Shown in pieces: positions 52,654-61,651 of a stretch of DNA of 64,000 nucleotides (positions are counted from its first letter, which is position 1; every line of letters starts with the position of its first letter). The notes beneath the pieces were generated by a model. It made no database searches and was not told the DNA's origin. It saw only the letters and a program-made list of their open reading frames with translations. This DNA is from Streptomyces sp. NBC_00576 (GTDB lineage Bacteria > Actinomycetota > Actinomycetes > Streptomycetales > Streptomycetaceae): contig NZ_CP107780.1 in the NCBI RefSeq assembly GCF_036345175.1, positions 9,176,001-9,240,000 on the forward strand, read 5' to 3'. A program made the position numbers and the translations under genes.

Positions 52654-55325
52654 TGGAGTCGGCTGAAATTCGTCGCCGCTGGCTGAGCTTCTTCGAGGAG
52701 CGCGGGCACACCGTCGTCCCTTCGGCGTCGCTCATCGCGGACGACCCGACTCTTCTCCTGGTCAACGCCGGCATGGTGCCCTTCAAGCCGTACTTCCTCG
52801 GTGAGACGAAGCCGCCCGCCCCGCGCGCCACCAGCGTGCAGAAGTGCGTGCGCACGCCCGACATCGAAGAGGTCGGCAAGACCACCCGCCACGGCACGTT
52901 CTTCCAGATGTGCGGCAACTTCTCCTTCGGGGACTACTTCAAGGAAGGAGCCATCAAGTACGCCTGGGATCTGCTGACCAATTCCGTGGCGGACGGTGGC
53001 TACGGCCTTGAGCCCGAGAAGCTCTGGATCACCGTCTACCTCGACGACGACGAGGCCGAGCAGATCTGGCGTGAACAGATCGGCGTCCCGGCCGAGCGCA
53101 TCCAGCGCCTGGGCAAGAAGGACAACTTCTGGTCCATGGGCGTCCCCGGACCGTGCGGACCCTGCTCCGAGATCAACTACGACCGCGGCCCCGAATTCGG
53201 CGTCGAGGGCGGCCCGGCCGTCAACGACGAGCGGTACGTGGAGATCTGGAACCTGGTCTTCATGCAGTACGAGCGCGGGGCCGGCGACGGCAAGGAGGAC
53301 TTCCCGATCCTCGGGGACCTGCCGTCGCAGAACATCGACACCGGTCTCGGCCTCGAGCGACTCGCCATGATCCTGCAGGGCGTGCAGAACATGTACGAGA
53401 CCGACACCCTGCGCGTCGTCATGGACAAGGCCACCGAGCTGACCGGTGTGCGCTACGGCGAGAAGCACGACTCCGACGTCTCCATGCGCGTCGTCGCCGA
53501 CCACATCCGTACGTCCGTCATGCTCATCGGCGACGGCGTCACACCCGGCAACGAGGGGCGCGGCTACGTGCTGCGCCGCATCATGCGACGCGCCATCCGC
53601 AACATGCGCCTGATGGGTGCCTCCGGACCGGTCGTCGCCGACCTCGTCGACGTCGTCATCAAGACGATGGGCCAGCAGTACCCGGAGCTCATCACCGACC
53701 GCAAGCGCATCGAGACCGTGGCCCTCGCCGAGGAGGCCGCCTTCCTCAAGGCCCTCAAGGGCGGCACCAACATCCTTGACACCGCCGTCACGGAGACCAA
53801 GCAGGCCGGCGGCAAGGTCCTCGCCGGCGACAAGGCCTTCCTGCTCCACGACACCTGGGGCTTCCCGATCGACCTCACCCTCGAAATGGCCGCCGAACAG
53901 GGCCTTTCCGTGGACGAGGACGGCTTCCGGCGCCTGATGAAGGAGCAGCGGGACCGCGCCAAGGCCGACGCCAAGGCCAAGAAGACCGGCCACGCCGACA
54001 TGGGCGCCTACCGTGAGATCGCCGACGCCGCCGGCGAGACCGAGTTCGTCGGGTACGACCGTACCGAGGGCGAGTCGACGGTCGTCGGCATCCTCGTCGA
54101 CGGTGTCTCCTCGCCGGCCGCCACCGAGGGCGACGAGGTCGAGATCGTCCTCGACCGCACCCCGTTCTACGCCGAGGGCGGTGGCCAGATCGGCGACACC
54201 GGGCGGATCAGGATCGACACCGGTGCCGTGATCGAGATCCGCGACTGCCAGAAGCCGGTTCCCGGCGTGTACGTCCACAAGGGCGTCGTCCAGGTCGGCG
54301 AGGTGACCGTCGGCGCCAAGGCCCAGGCCGCCATCGACGTACGCCGCCGCAAGGCCATCGCCCGCGCCCACTCGGCCACCCACCTCACCCACCAGGCCCT
54401 GCGTGACGCCCTCGGCCCGACGGCCGCCCAGGCCGGTTCCGAGAACCAGCCGGGCCGCTTCCGCTTCGACTTCGGCTCCCCGTCCGCCGTACCGACGGCC
54501 GTCATGACCGACGTCGAGCAGCAGATCAACGAGGTGCTCGCCCGCGACCTGGACGTGCACGCCGAGATCCTCAGCCTCGACGAGGCCAAGAAGCAGGGCG
54601 CCATCGCCGAGTTCGGCGAGAAGTACGGCGAGCGCGTGCGCGTCGTGACGATCGGCGACTTCTCCAAGGAGCTGTGCGGCGGCACCCACGTCCACAACAC
54701 CGCCCAGCTCGGCCTGGTCAAGCTGCTCGGCGAGTCCTCCATCGGCTCCGGCGTGCGGCGTATCGAGGCCCTGGTCGGCGTGGACGCCTACAACTTCCTG
54801 GCCCGGGAGCACACGGTCGTCGCCCAGCTCCAGGAGCTGGTCAAGGGCCGTCCGGAAGAGCTTCCGGAGAAGGTCTCCGCCATGCTCGGCAAGCTGAAGG
54901 ACGCCGAGAAGGAGATCGAGAAGTTCCGCGCCGAGAAGGTCCTCCAGGCCGCCGCCGGTCTCGCCCAGGGTGCCAAGGACATCAACGGTGTCGCCCTGGT
55001 CACCGGTCAGGTGCCGGACGGCACGAGCGCCGACGACCTGCGCAGGCTGGTGCTCGACGTGCGCGGCCGCATCCAGGGCGGCCGGGCCGCCGTCGTCGCC
55101 CTCTTCACCACGGCCAACGGCAAGCCGCTGACGGTCATCGCCACCAACGAGGCCGCCCGTGAGCGCGGTCTCAAGGCGGGCGACCTGGTTCGTACGGCCG
55201 CCAAGACCCTCGGTGGCGGCGGTGGCGGCAAGCCGGACGTCGCCCAGGGCGGTGGCCAGAACCCGGCCGCCGTCGGCGAGGCCGTCGACGCCGTCGAGCG
55301 CCTTGTGGCGGAAACGGCCAAGTGA
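52653..55325 (+). CDS. alaS: alanyl-tRNA synthetase
   Basis: An 890-aa synthetase. In order: the aminoacylation core with FLGETKPPAPRATSVQKC and the GNFSFGDYFKEGAI, tRNA-binding helices, the editing domain with HSATHLTHQALRD (HxxxH) and CGGTHVHNTAQLG, then a C-Ala domain with a glycine-rich tail (LGGGGGGKPDVAQGGGQNP). The ATG shares one base with the preceding stop, and the stop overlaps ruvX (GTGA). No T-box in the short gap. Confidence 0.97.
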   Translation: MESAEIRRRWLSFFEERGHTVVPSASLIADDPTLLLVNAGMVPFKPYFLGETKPPAPRATSVQKCVRTPDIEEVGKTTRHGTFFQMCGNFSFGDYFKEGAIKYAWDLLTNSVADGGYGLEPEKLWITVYLDDDEAEQIWREQIGVPAERIQRLGKKDNFWSMGVPGPCGPCSEINYDRGPEFGVEGGPAVNDERYVEIWNLVFMQYERGAGDGKEDFPILGDLPSQNIDTGLGLERLAMILQGVQNMYETDTLRVVMDKATELTGVRYGEKHDSDVSMRVVADHIRTSVMLIGDGVTPGNEGRGYVLRRIMRRAIRNMRLMGASGPVVADLVDVVIKTMGQQYPELITDRKRIETVALAEEAAFLKALKGGTNILDTAVTETKQAGGKVLAGDKAFLLHDTWGFPIDLTLEMAAEQGLSVDEDGFRRLMKEQRDRAKADAKAKKTGHADMGAYREIADAAGETEFVGYDRTEGESTVVGILVDGVSSPAATEGDEVEIVLDRTPFYAEGGGQIGDTGRIRIDTGAVIEIRDCQKPVPGVYVHKGVVQVGEVTVGAKAQAAIDVRRRKAIARAHSATHLTHQALRDALGPTAAQAGSENQPGRFRFDFGSPSAVPTAVMTDVEQQINEVLARDLDVHAEILSLDEAKKQGAIAEFGEKYGERVRVVTIGDFSKELCGGTHVHNTAQLGLVKLLGESSIGSGVRRIEALVGVDAYNFLAREHTVVAQLQELVKGRPEELPEKVSAMLGKLKDAEKEIEKFRAEKVLQAAAGLAQGAKDINGVALVTGQVPDGTSADDLRRLVLDVRGRIQGGRAAVVALFTTANGKPLTVIATNEAARERGLKAGDLVRTAAKTLGGGGGGKPDVAQGGGQNPAAVGEAVDAVERLVAETAK

Positions 55326-55807
55326 GCGGCGACGGAAACACCCTGCGCCGCGGCCGTCGACTCGCGATCGACGTCGGGGACGCCCGGATCGGGGTCGCCT
55401 CGTGCGACCCCGACGGGATCCTCGCCACTCCGGTGGAGACGGTCCCCGGCAGGGACGTTCCCGCAGCTCAGCGCAGGTTGAAGCAACTTGTCGACGAGTA
55501 CGAACCCATCGAGGTCGTCGTCGGCCTCCCTCGCTCCCTCAAGGGGGGCGAGGGCCCCGCCGCCGTGAAGGTCCGCGGCTTCGCCGAGCAGCTGGCCCGC
55601 CTGATCACACCCGTCCCGGTGCGCCTGGTGGACGAGCGCATGACAACGGTGACGGCCAGTCAGGGACTGCGTGCCTCGGGTGTGAAATCGAAAAAGGGCA
55701 GATCGGTCATTGACCAGGTCGCAGCCGTGATCATCCTCCAGCAGGCCCTGGAATCCGAAAGGGTGTCAGGTAAAGCACCTGGCGAGGGCGTCGAAGTGGT
55801 CATCTGA
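55322..55807 (+). CDS. ruvX: RuvX/YqgF-family nuclease-like protein
   Basis: A 161-aa RNase H-fold protein. The acidic GRRLAIDVGDARIGVASCD (D17), IEVVVGLPRSLKG, VRLVDERMTT and KSKKGRSVIDQVAAVIILQ motifs are present. The family is described as a Holliday-junction resolvase or as a 16S rRNA processing nuclease. It starts at a GTG in the alaS stop. Confidence 0.9.
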   Translation: MSGDGNTLRRGRRLAIDVGDARIGVASCDPDGILATPVETVPGRDVPAAQRRLKQLVDEYEPIEVVVGLPRSLKGGEGPAAVKVRGFAEQLARLITPVPVRLVDERMTTVTASQGLRASGVKSKKGRSVIDQVAAVIILQQALESERVSGKAPGEGVEVVI

Positions 55808-55932
55808 TCGCGATACGGTAACGTTCCGCGCGATTGTGGCTCTGTTCGAACAGTAGCCGCACAGTAAGAGGCGGAACGGTAGCGGCGATGTGGGGGCCGC
55901 GTGATCGGCCGCCTCGCGGCTCTAGGGGATTG

Positions 55933-57711
55933 ATGACTGAGTATGGCCGGGGCCAAGGCTCCGAACCGTGGCATCCGGAGGACCCGTTGTACGGGGACAG
56001 TGGATGGGAAGGACAGCAGGCCCAGGCCGACCAGTCCTCCTACGACGGCCAGCCGCAGCACTACCCGCAGCAGTCGCAGCAGGCGCAGTACGGCGACTGG
56101 AGCGCCGACGGCCAGCAGGCCGCCTACGGTCAGGCGCAGCAGCAGTACCCGCACCAGCAGTACCCACAGCAGTACCAGCAGCAGCCCCAGCACCAGCAGT
56201 ACCCGCAGCAGTACGGCGAGCAGGTCCACCAGCAGTACGTCGATCAGGGTCAGCAGCAGTACGCGAACGGTGGCTGGGACGCCGGCCAGCAGGCGCAGGT
56301 CCCGTACACCGCCGACCCCACGGACCCGTACGCCCAGCAGGCCGCCGCGTACGGCGGTCAGCAGCCCGATTACTACGGCACGCCCGACGCGTACCCGCCG
56401 CCGGAGCCGCCGACCAGGCGTCGAGCCGAGCCGGAGCCGGGACCCGAGTCCGAGCCGGAACCGCAGAACGGCTGGGACCCCGGCCCCGACCAGGGCGAGC
56501 ACGCCTTCTTCGCGGGCGGTGACGATGACGACGAGCCCGAGGACGAGGCAGAGGGCCGTCGGGGCCGCGGCGACCGGAAGGGCCGGGACGGCGACAAGGG
56601 CGGCAAGAGCGGGAAGGGCGGCAAGAGCAAGAAGAGCCGCAGCGGAACCGCGTGCCTGGTGGTCGTCCTGGTGTTCGGCGGTGGCATCGCCGGAATCGGG
56701 TATTTCGGGTACCAGTTCTACCAAAGTCGTTTCGGCGCGGCTCCCGACTACACGGGCGACGGCACGAGCGCGACGGTGACCGTCGAGATCCCCAAGGGTG
56801 CGGGCGGCTACGAGATCGCCCAGGCGTTGAAGGCGAAAGGCGTCATCAAGAGCGTCGACGCCTTCGTGGCCGCTCAGGCGGATAATCCTGACGGGAAGAA
56901 GATCCAGGCCGGCGTCTATGTCCTGAACAAGGAGATGTCCGGCAAGAGCGCCGTCACGTTGATGCTCGATCCCAAGAGTCAGAACAATATGATCGTCAAG
57001 CCAGGGCAGCGCAACGTTTCGGTCTACGAGGCGATCGACAAACAGCTCGGGCTTTCCAAGGGCACTACCGCGAAGGTTGCCAAGGCGGAATACAAAAGCC
57101 TCGGACTTCCGAAATGGGCGAACGACAACAAGGACATCAAGGACCCGCTGGAAGGTTTCCTTTACCCGACGACCTATCCGGCCGCCAAGGGCATGAAACC
57201 CGCGGAAGTCCTGAAGGAAATGGTCGCGCAGGCCAGCGCGAAGTACAGCGCGCTCGATCTCGAGGCCAAGGCCAAGGAACTCGACCTCGACAGCCCGCTG
57301 CAGGTCCTCACGGTCGCGAGCCTCGTCGAGGCTGAGGGCAAGACCAGCGACGACTACCGCAAGATGGCGGAGGTGGTCTACAACCGTCTCGACCCCGCGA
57401 ACCCCCAGACCTACGGCGCCCTGCAGTTCGACTCGACCTTCAACTATGTGAAGAACGAGAGCAAAATCGAAATCAGCGAGTCGGAGATCAATAGCAACAA
57501 GGACCCGTACAACACGTACACCAACAAGGGTCTCCCGCCCGGCCCGATCGGAAACCCGGGCGATGTGGCGATGAAGGCGGCGCTGAATCCGACCGACGAC
57601 GGCTGGTACTACTTCGTGGCGACCGACGGCGTGAGTAAGACCGAATTCGCCAAGACGCACGATGACTTCCTCAAGCTCAAGGACAAGTTCGATGCAAGAA
57701 CGGGCAGCTGA
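55933..57711 (+). CDS. mltG: endolytic murein transglycosylase MltG with a Gln/Tyr/Pro-rich N-terminus
   Basis: A 592-aa protein. Residues 1-160 are low complexity, with many QQYP-like units (64-110), followed by an acidic stretch (195-208), a basic Lys/Arg-rich stretch (209-237), one membrane segment (239-262) and the extracellular YceG domain. The transglycosylase part has the catalytic glutamate in SLVEAEGKTSDDYRKMAEVV and the LPPGPIGNPGDVAMKAALNP motif. It cuts nascent glycan strands. The long cytosolic head is unlike enterobacterial MltG. ATG 55933. The 3' end overlaps aroE by 20 bases. Confidence 0.9.
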   Translation: MTEYGRGQGSEPWHPEDPLYGDSGWEGQQAQADQSSYDGQPQHYPQQSQQAQYGDWSADGQQAAYGQAQQQYPHQQYPQQYQQQPQHQQYPQQYGEQVHQQYVDQGQQQYANGGWDAGQQAQVPYTADPTDPYAQQAAAYGGQQPDYYGTPDAYPPPEPPTRRRAEPEPGPESEPEPQNGWDPGPDQGEHAFFAGGDDDDEPEDEAEGRRGRGDRKGRDGDKGGKSGKGGKSKKSRSGTACLVVVLVFGGGIAGIGYFGYQFYQSRFGAAPDYTGDGTSATVTVEIPKGAGGYEIAQALKAKGVIKSVDAFVAAQADNPDGKKIQAGVYVLNKEMSGKSAVTLMLDPKSQNNMIVKPGQRNVSVYEAIDKQLGLSKGTTAKVAKAEYKSLGLPKWANDNKDIKDPLEGFLYPTTYPAAKGMKPAEVLKEMVAQASAKYSALDLEAKAKELDLDSPLQVLTVASLVEAEGKTSDDYRKMAEVVYNRLDPANPQTYGALQFDSTFNYVKNESKIEISESEINSNKDPYNTYTNKGLPPGPIGNPGDVAMKAALNPTDDGWYYFVATDGVSKTEFAKTHDDFLKLKDKFDARTGS

Positions 57712-58531
57712 CGCCCGCCGGGCAGCGGTGCTCGGTTCCCCCATCGCCCACTCCCTCTCCCCGGCGCTTCATCGCGCCGCCTACGAGGAACTGGGGCTCA
57801 CCGACTGGACGTACGACCGTTTCGAGGTCGACGAGGCGGCGCTGCCGGGATTCCTGGGAGAGCTCGGGCCCGAATGGGCGGGGCTTTCGCTGACCATGCC
57901 GCTGAAGCGGGCGGTCATCCCGCTGCTCGACGAGGTCAGTGAGACGGCCGCGTCGGTCGAGGCCGTCAACACCGTCGTGTTCGGCGCGGACGGGCGGTGC
58001 GTCGGCGACAACACCGACATCCCCGGGATCGTGGGCGCCCTGCGCGAGCACGGCATCGAACAGGTCGACTCCGCCGCGATTCTCGGCGCCGGTGCGACCG
58101 CCTCCTCCGCGCTCGCCGCGCTGGCCCGGATCTGCACCGGCGAGGTCGTCGTGTACGTCCGCAGCGAGGTCCGCGCCGCCGAGATGAGGGAGTGGGGCGA
58201 ACGCCTCGACATCGAGGTCCGTACGGCGGACTGGGCGGACGCGGCCCGGGCGCTGCACGCCCCGCTGGTGATCGCCACGACCCCGGCCGGGGCCACGGAC
58301 GCGCTGTCCGGAGCCGTCCCGGAACGGCCCGCAACCCTCTTCGACGTGCTCTACCACCCCTGGCCCACCGATCTGGCGGCACGCTGGTCGGCGTACGGCG
58401 GGGCGGTCGTCAGCGGACTCGATCTGCTGGTGCACCAGGCGGTGCTTCAGGTGGAACAGATGACCGGGCGCGTCCCGGCTCCGCTGGGCGCCATGCGCAG
58501 GGCGGGCGAAAAGGCACTGGCCGACCGCTGA
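57692..58531 (+). CDS. aroE: shikimate dehydrogenase
   Basis: A 279-aa NADPH enzyme that reduces 3-dehydroshikimate. The substrate site shows GSPIAHSLSPALH, SLTMPLKRAV (Lys72) and GDNTDIPG; the NADP-binding part has GAGATASSALAAL. The ATG 57692 lies inside mltG, 20 bases before its stop, so translation is probably coupled. It is the first of four shikimate-pathway genes in this part of the window. Confidence 0.92.
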   Translation: MQERAADARRAAVLGSPIAHSLSPALHRAAYEELGLTDWTYDRFEVDEAALPGFLGELGPEWAGLSLTMPLKRAVIPLLDEVSETAASVEAVNTVVFGADGRCVGDNTDIPGIVGALREHGIEQVDSAAILGAGATASSALAALARICTGEVVVYVRSEVRAAEMREWGERLDIEVRTADWADAARALHAPLVIATTPAGATDALSGAVPERPATLFDVLYHPWPTDLAARWSAYGGAVVSGLDLLVHQAVLQVEQMTGRVPAPLGAMRRAGEKALADR

Positions 58532-58698
58532 CCCGATTCGCTCCGCGTCCGGTTGCTGGACCGCCGATCAGGTCTGCGGCCCGGACGTGGGAGGATCGGG
58601 AGGTGGCGGGCCAGGGCCGCGCACCCGGTCACGCCGTCGCCGTACGCGAGGACACACGTACGCAGGGCAGTACCAGGGCGCGAGTATGAGGAGCACCG

Positions 58699-59883
58699 TT
58701 GAGCAGGTTGCGCTGGTTGACCGCGGGGGAGTCCCACGGTCCCGCTCTTGTCGCGACGCTGGAGGGCCTTCCCGCCGGCGTGCCGATCACCACGGAGTTG
58801 GTGGCGGACCACCTGGCGAGGCGTCGGCTCGGTTATGGGCGCGGTGCCCGGATGAAGTTCGAGCAGGACGAGATCACGTTCCTGGGCGGTGTGCGGCACG
58901 GTCTGTCGATGGGTTCGCCGGTCGCGGTGATGGTCGGCAACACGGAGTGGCCGAAGTGGGAGCAGGTGATGGCGGCCGATCCGGTGGATCCGGAGATCCT
59001 GGCCGGGCTCGCCCGTAACGCTCCGCTGACCCGCCCCCGCCCCGGTCACGCCGACCTCGCGGGGATGCAGAAGTACGGCTTCGAGGAGGCCCGCCCGATC
59101 CTGGAACGCGCCTCCGCGCGTGAGACGGCGGCGCGGGTGGCGCTGGGCGCCGTGGCCCGCTCGTTCCTCAAGGCGGCGGCCGGGATCGAGATCGTCTCGC
59201 ACGTCGTCGAACTGGCGGCGGCGAAGGCGCCCTACGGCGTCTACCCCAAGCCCTCCGACGTCGAGAAGCTGGACGCCGACCCGGTGCGCTGCCTGGACGC
59301 GGACGCGTCGAAGGCGATGGTCGCGGAGATCGACCAGGCCCACAAGGACGGCGACACCCTCGGTGGTGTGGTCGAGGTGCTGGCGTACGGCGTGCCTGTA
59401 GGCCTGGGTTCGCACGTGCACTGGGACCGGCGCCTGGACGCCCGGCTCGCCGCCGCGCTGATGGGCATCCAGGCCATCAAGGGCGTCGAGGTCGGCGACG
59501 GCTTCGACCTCGCGCGTGTGCCGGGCTCGAAGGCGCACGACGAGATCGTGCCCACGGCCGACGGTATCCGGCGTGCCACCGGGCGTTCGGGTGGCACCGA
59601 GGGCGGCCTGTCGACGGGCGAACTGCTGCGCGTACGGGCGGCGATGAAGCCGATCGCGACCGTGCCGCGCGCCCTGCAGACCGTCGACGTGGTGACCGGC
59701 GAGGCGACGCAGGCCCATCACCAGCGCTCCGACGTGTGTGCGGTCCCGGCGGCCGGCATCGTCGCCGAGGCGATGGTGGCCCTTGTCCTTGCCGACGCGG
59801 TGGTGGAGAAGTTCGGCGGCGACAGCGTGCCCGAGACGCGCCGCAACGTGGAGTCGTACCTCGAGCACCTGATCGTCCGGTGA
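58699..59883 (+). CDS. aroC: chorismate synthase
   Basis: A 394-aa FMN-dependent enzyme that makes chorismate, the precursor used by PabB. Visible motifs are MSRLRWLTAGESHGPALVAT, the conserved RPGHADLAGMQKYGFEEARP, and GRSGGTEGGLSTGELLRVRA. The start is TTG 58699 after GAGGAGCACC. It overlaps aroK by GTGA. Confidence 0.95.
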   Translation: MSRLRWLTAGESHGPALVATLEGLPAGVPITTELVADHLARRRLGYGRGARMKFEQDEITFLGGVRHGLSMGSPVAVMVGNTEWPKWEQVMAADPVDPEILAGLARNAPLTRPRPGHADLAGMQKYGFEEARPILERASARETAARVALGAVARSFLKAAAGIEIVSHVVELAAAKAPYGVYPKPSDVEKLDADPVRCLDADASKAMVAEIDQAHKDGDTLGGVVEVLAYGVPVGLGSHVHWDRRLDARLAAALMGIQAIKGVEVGDGFDLARVPGSKAHDEIVPTADGIRRATGRSGGTEGGLSTGELLRVRAAMKPIATVPRALQTVDVVTGEATQAHHQRSDVCAVPAAGIVAEAMVALVLADAVVEKFGGDSVPETRRNVESYLEHLIVR

Positions 59884-60395
59884 GCGCGGTGCAGATTGTG
59901 CTGGTCGGGCCGATGGGGGTCGGCAAGTCCACCGTCGGACGGCTGCTGGCCGAGCGGCTCGACTGCCCGTACCGGGACACGGACGACGACATCGTCGCCG
60001 AACAGGGCCGCACGATCGCCGACATCTTCGTCGACGAGGGCGAGCCGGTCTTCCGGGCCGTCGAGAAGCAGGCGGTCCAGCGGGCGCTGGCCGAGCACGA
60101 AGGCGTCCTCGCCCTCGGCGGCGGCTCGATCCTCGACGAGGACACCCGCAAGCTGCTGGCCGGACACCGGGTCGTCTACCTGTCGATGGACGTCGAGGAA
60201 GCGGTCCAGCGCACCGGCCTGAACGCGGCCCGCCCCCTGCTGGCGGTCAACCCGCGCCGGCAGTGGCGGGAGCTGATGGAGGCCCGCCGCCATCTGTACA
60301 CGGAGGTCGCCGACGCGGTCGTCGCCACCGATGGCCGTACGCCCGAAGAGGTCACCCAAGCCGTCCTGGACGCACTGGAGTTGAAGTCAGCATGA
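59880..60395 (+). CDS. aroK: shikimate kinase
   Basis: A 171-aa kinase using ATP to phosphorylate shikimate. The P-loop is GPMGVGKST (10-18); DTDDDIVAEQG contains the shikimate-binding aspartate, and the lid region has TGLNAARPLLA. It overlaps aroC and aroB by 4 bases each. Confidence 0.94.
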   Translation: MSAVQIVLVGPMGVGKSTVGRLLAERLDCPYRDTDDDIVAEQGRTIADIFVDEGEPVFRAVEKQAVQRALAEHEGVLALGGGSILDEDTRKLLAGHRVVYLSMDVEEAVQRTGLNAARPLLAVNPRRQWRELMEARRHLYTEVADAVVATDGRTPEEVTQAVLDALELKSA

Positions 60396-61486
60396 GCAGC
60401 GAGGCAGTGACGCGGATCCAGGTCGGCGGCACGGCGGGCAGCGACCCGTACGAGGTTCTGATCGGCCGGCAGCTCCTGGAGGAGCTGGGCGGGCTGATCG
60501 GGACCAGGACCCAGCGGGTCGCGGTGATCCACCCCGAGGCGCTCGCGGACACGGGTGAGGCGCTGCGCGCCGACCTGGCCGGCCAGGGCTTCGAGACGGT
60601 CGCCATCCAGGTGCCGAACGCGGAGGAGGCGAAGACCGCGGAGGTGGCCGCCTACTGCTGGAAGGCGCTCGGCCAGTCCGGCTTCACCCGCACCGACGTC
60701 ATCGTCGGTGTCGGCGGCGGCTCGACCACCGACCTGGCCGGCTTCGTCGCCGCGACCTGGCTGCGCGGGGTGCGCTGGATCGCGATCCCGACGACGGTGC
60801 TGGCGATGGTGGACGCGGCGGTCGGCGGCAAGACCGGCATCAACACCGCCGAGGGCAAGAACCTTGTCGGCTCCTTCCACCCGCCGGCCGGTGTGCTGTG
60901 CGACCTGGCGGCGCTGGACTCGCTCCCGGTGAACGACTACGTGTCCGGGCTGGCGGAGATCATCAAGGCCGGTTTCATCGCCGACCCGGTGATCCTTGAG
61001 CTGATCGAGGCCGACCCGCAGGCCGCCCGCAGCCCGTCCGGTCCGCACACGGCCGAGCTGATCGAGCGGTCGATCAAGGTGAAGGCGGAGGTCGTCTCCT
61101 CGGACCTGAAGGAGTCCGGCCTGCGCGAGATCCTCAACTACGGGCACACGCTGGCCCACGCCATCGAGAAGAACGAGCGCTACCAGTGGCGGCACGGCGC
61201 GGCCGTCTCCGTCGGTATGCACTTCGCGGCCGAACTGGGCCGCCTCGCAGGCCGGTTGGACGATGCGACGGCCGATCGGCACCGCACGGTCCTGGAGTCC
61301 GTCGGACTGCCGCTGCACTACCGCTACGACCAGTGGCCCAAGCTGCTGGAGACGATGAAGGTGGACAAGAAGTCCCGGGGCAATCTGCTGCGGTTCATCG
61401 TCCTGGACGGACTGGCCAAGCCGACCGTCCTGGAGGGACCGGACCCGGCCGTCCTCCTCGCCGCCTACGGCGAAGTGGGGGAGTAG
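60392..61486 (+). CDS. aroB: 3-dehydroquinate synthase
   Basis: A 364-aa NAD- and zinc-dependent enzyme. Visible are GVGGGSTTDLAGFVAA, PTTVLAMVDAAVGGKTGINT, GLAEIIKAGFI (metal glutamate) and NYGHTLAHAIE (metal histidine). ATG 60392 lies in the aroK stop. With aroC and aroK it forms one translationally coupled unit. Confidence 0.95.
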   Translation: MSSEAVTRIQVGGTAGSDPYEVLIGRQLLEELGGLIGTRTQRVAVIHPEALADTGEALRADLAGQGFETVAIQVPNAEEAKTAEVAAYCWKALGQSGFTRTDVIVGVGGGSTTDLAGFVAATWLRGVRWIAIPTTVLAMVDAAVGGKTGINTAEGKNLVGSFHPPAGVLCDLAALDSLPVNDYVSGLAEIIKAGFIADPVILELIEADPQAARSPSGPHTAELIERSIKVKAEVVSSDLKESGLREILNYGHTLAHAIEKNERYQWRHGAAVSVGMHFAAELGRLAGRLDDATADRHRTVLESVGLPLHYRYDQWPKLLETMKVDKKSRGNLLRFIVLDGLAKPTVLEGPDPAVLLAAYGEVGE

Positions 61487-61651
61487 CTCCCCACTCGGGC
61501 GCTTGGCCCGATTCGCCTGTGGCGACGGGCACTTCGGGCCGTTCCGGGCCGTTCACCAAACGGCGGTCCGGGACGGTACCGTTCGGTAGCGGGTGGGGTT
61601 CGTGCCCCGCCGGCCAGCGCCAATCGCCTGTACGAGATGGAGTGGCACCGG

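Noticed and set aside
52602..54812. 736-codon reverse frame opposite alaS
   Set aside because: Alanyl-tRNA synthetase motifs are certain on the + strand; the reverse frame has only repetitive Val/Leu/Gly/Asp composition.
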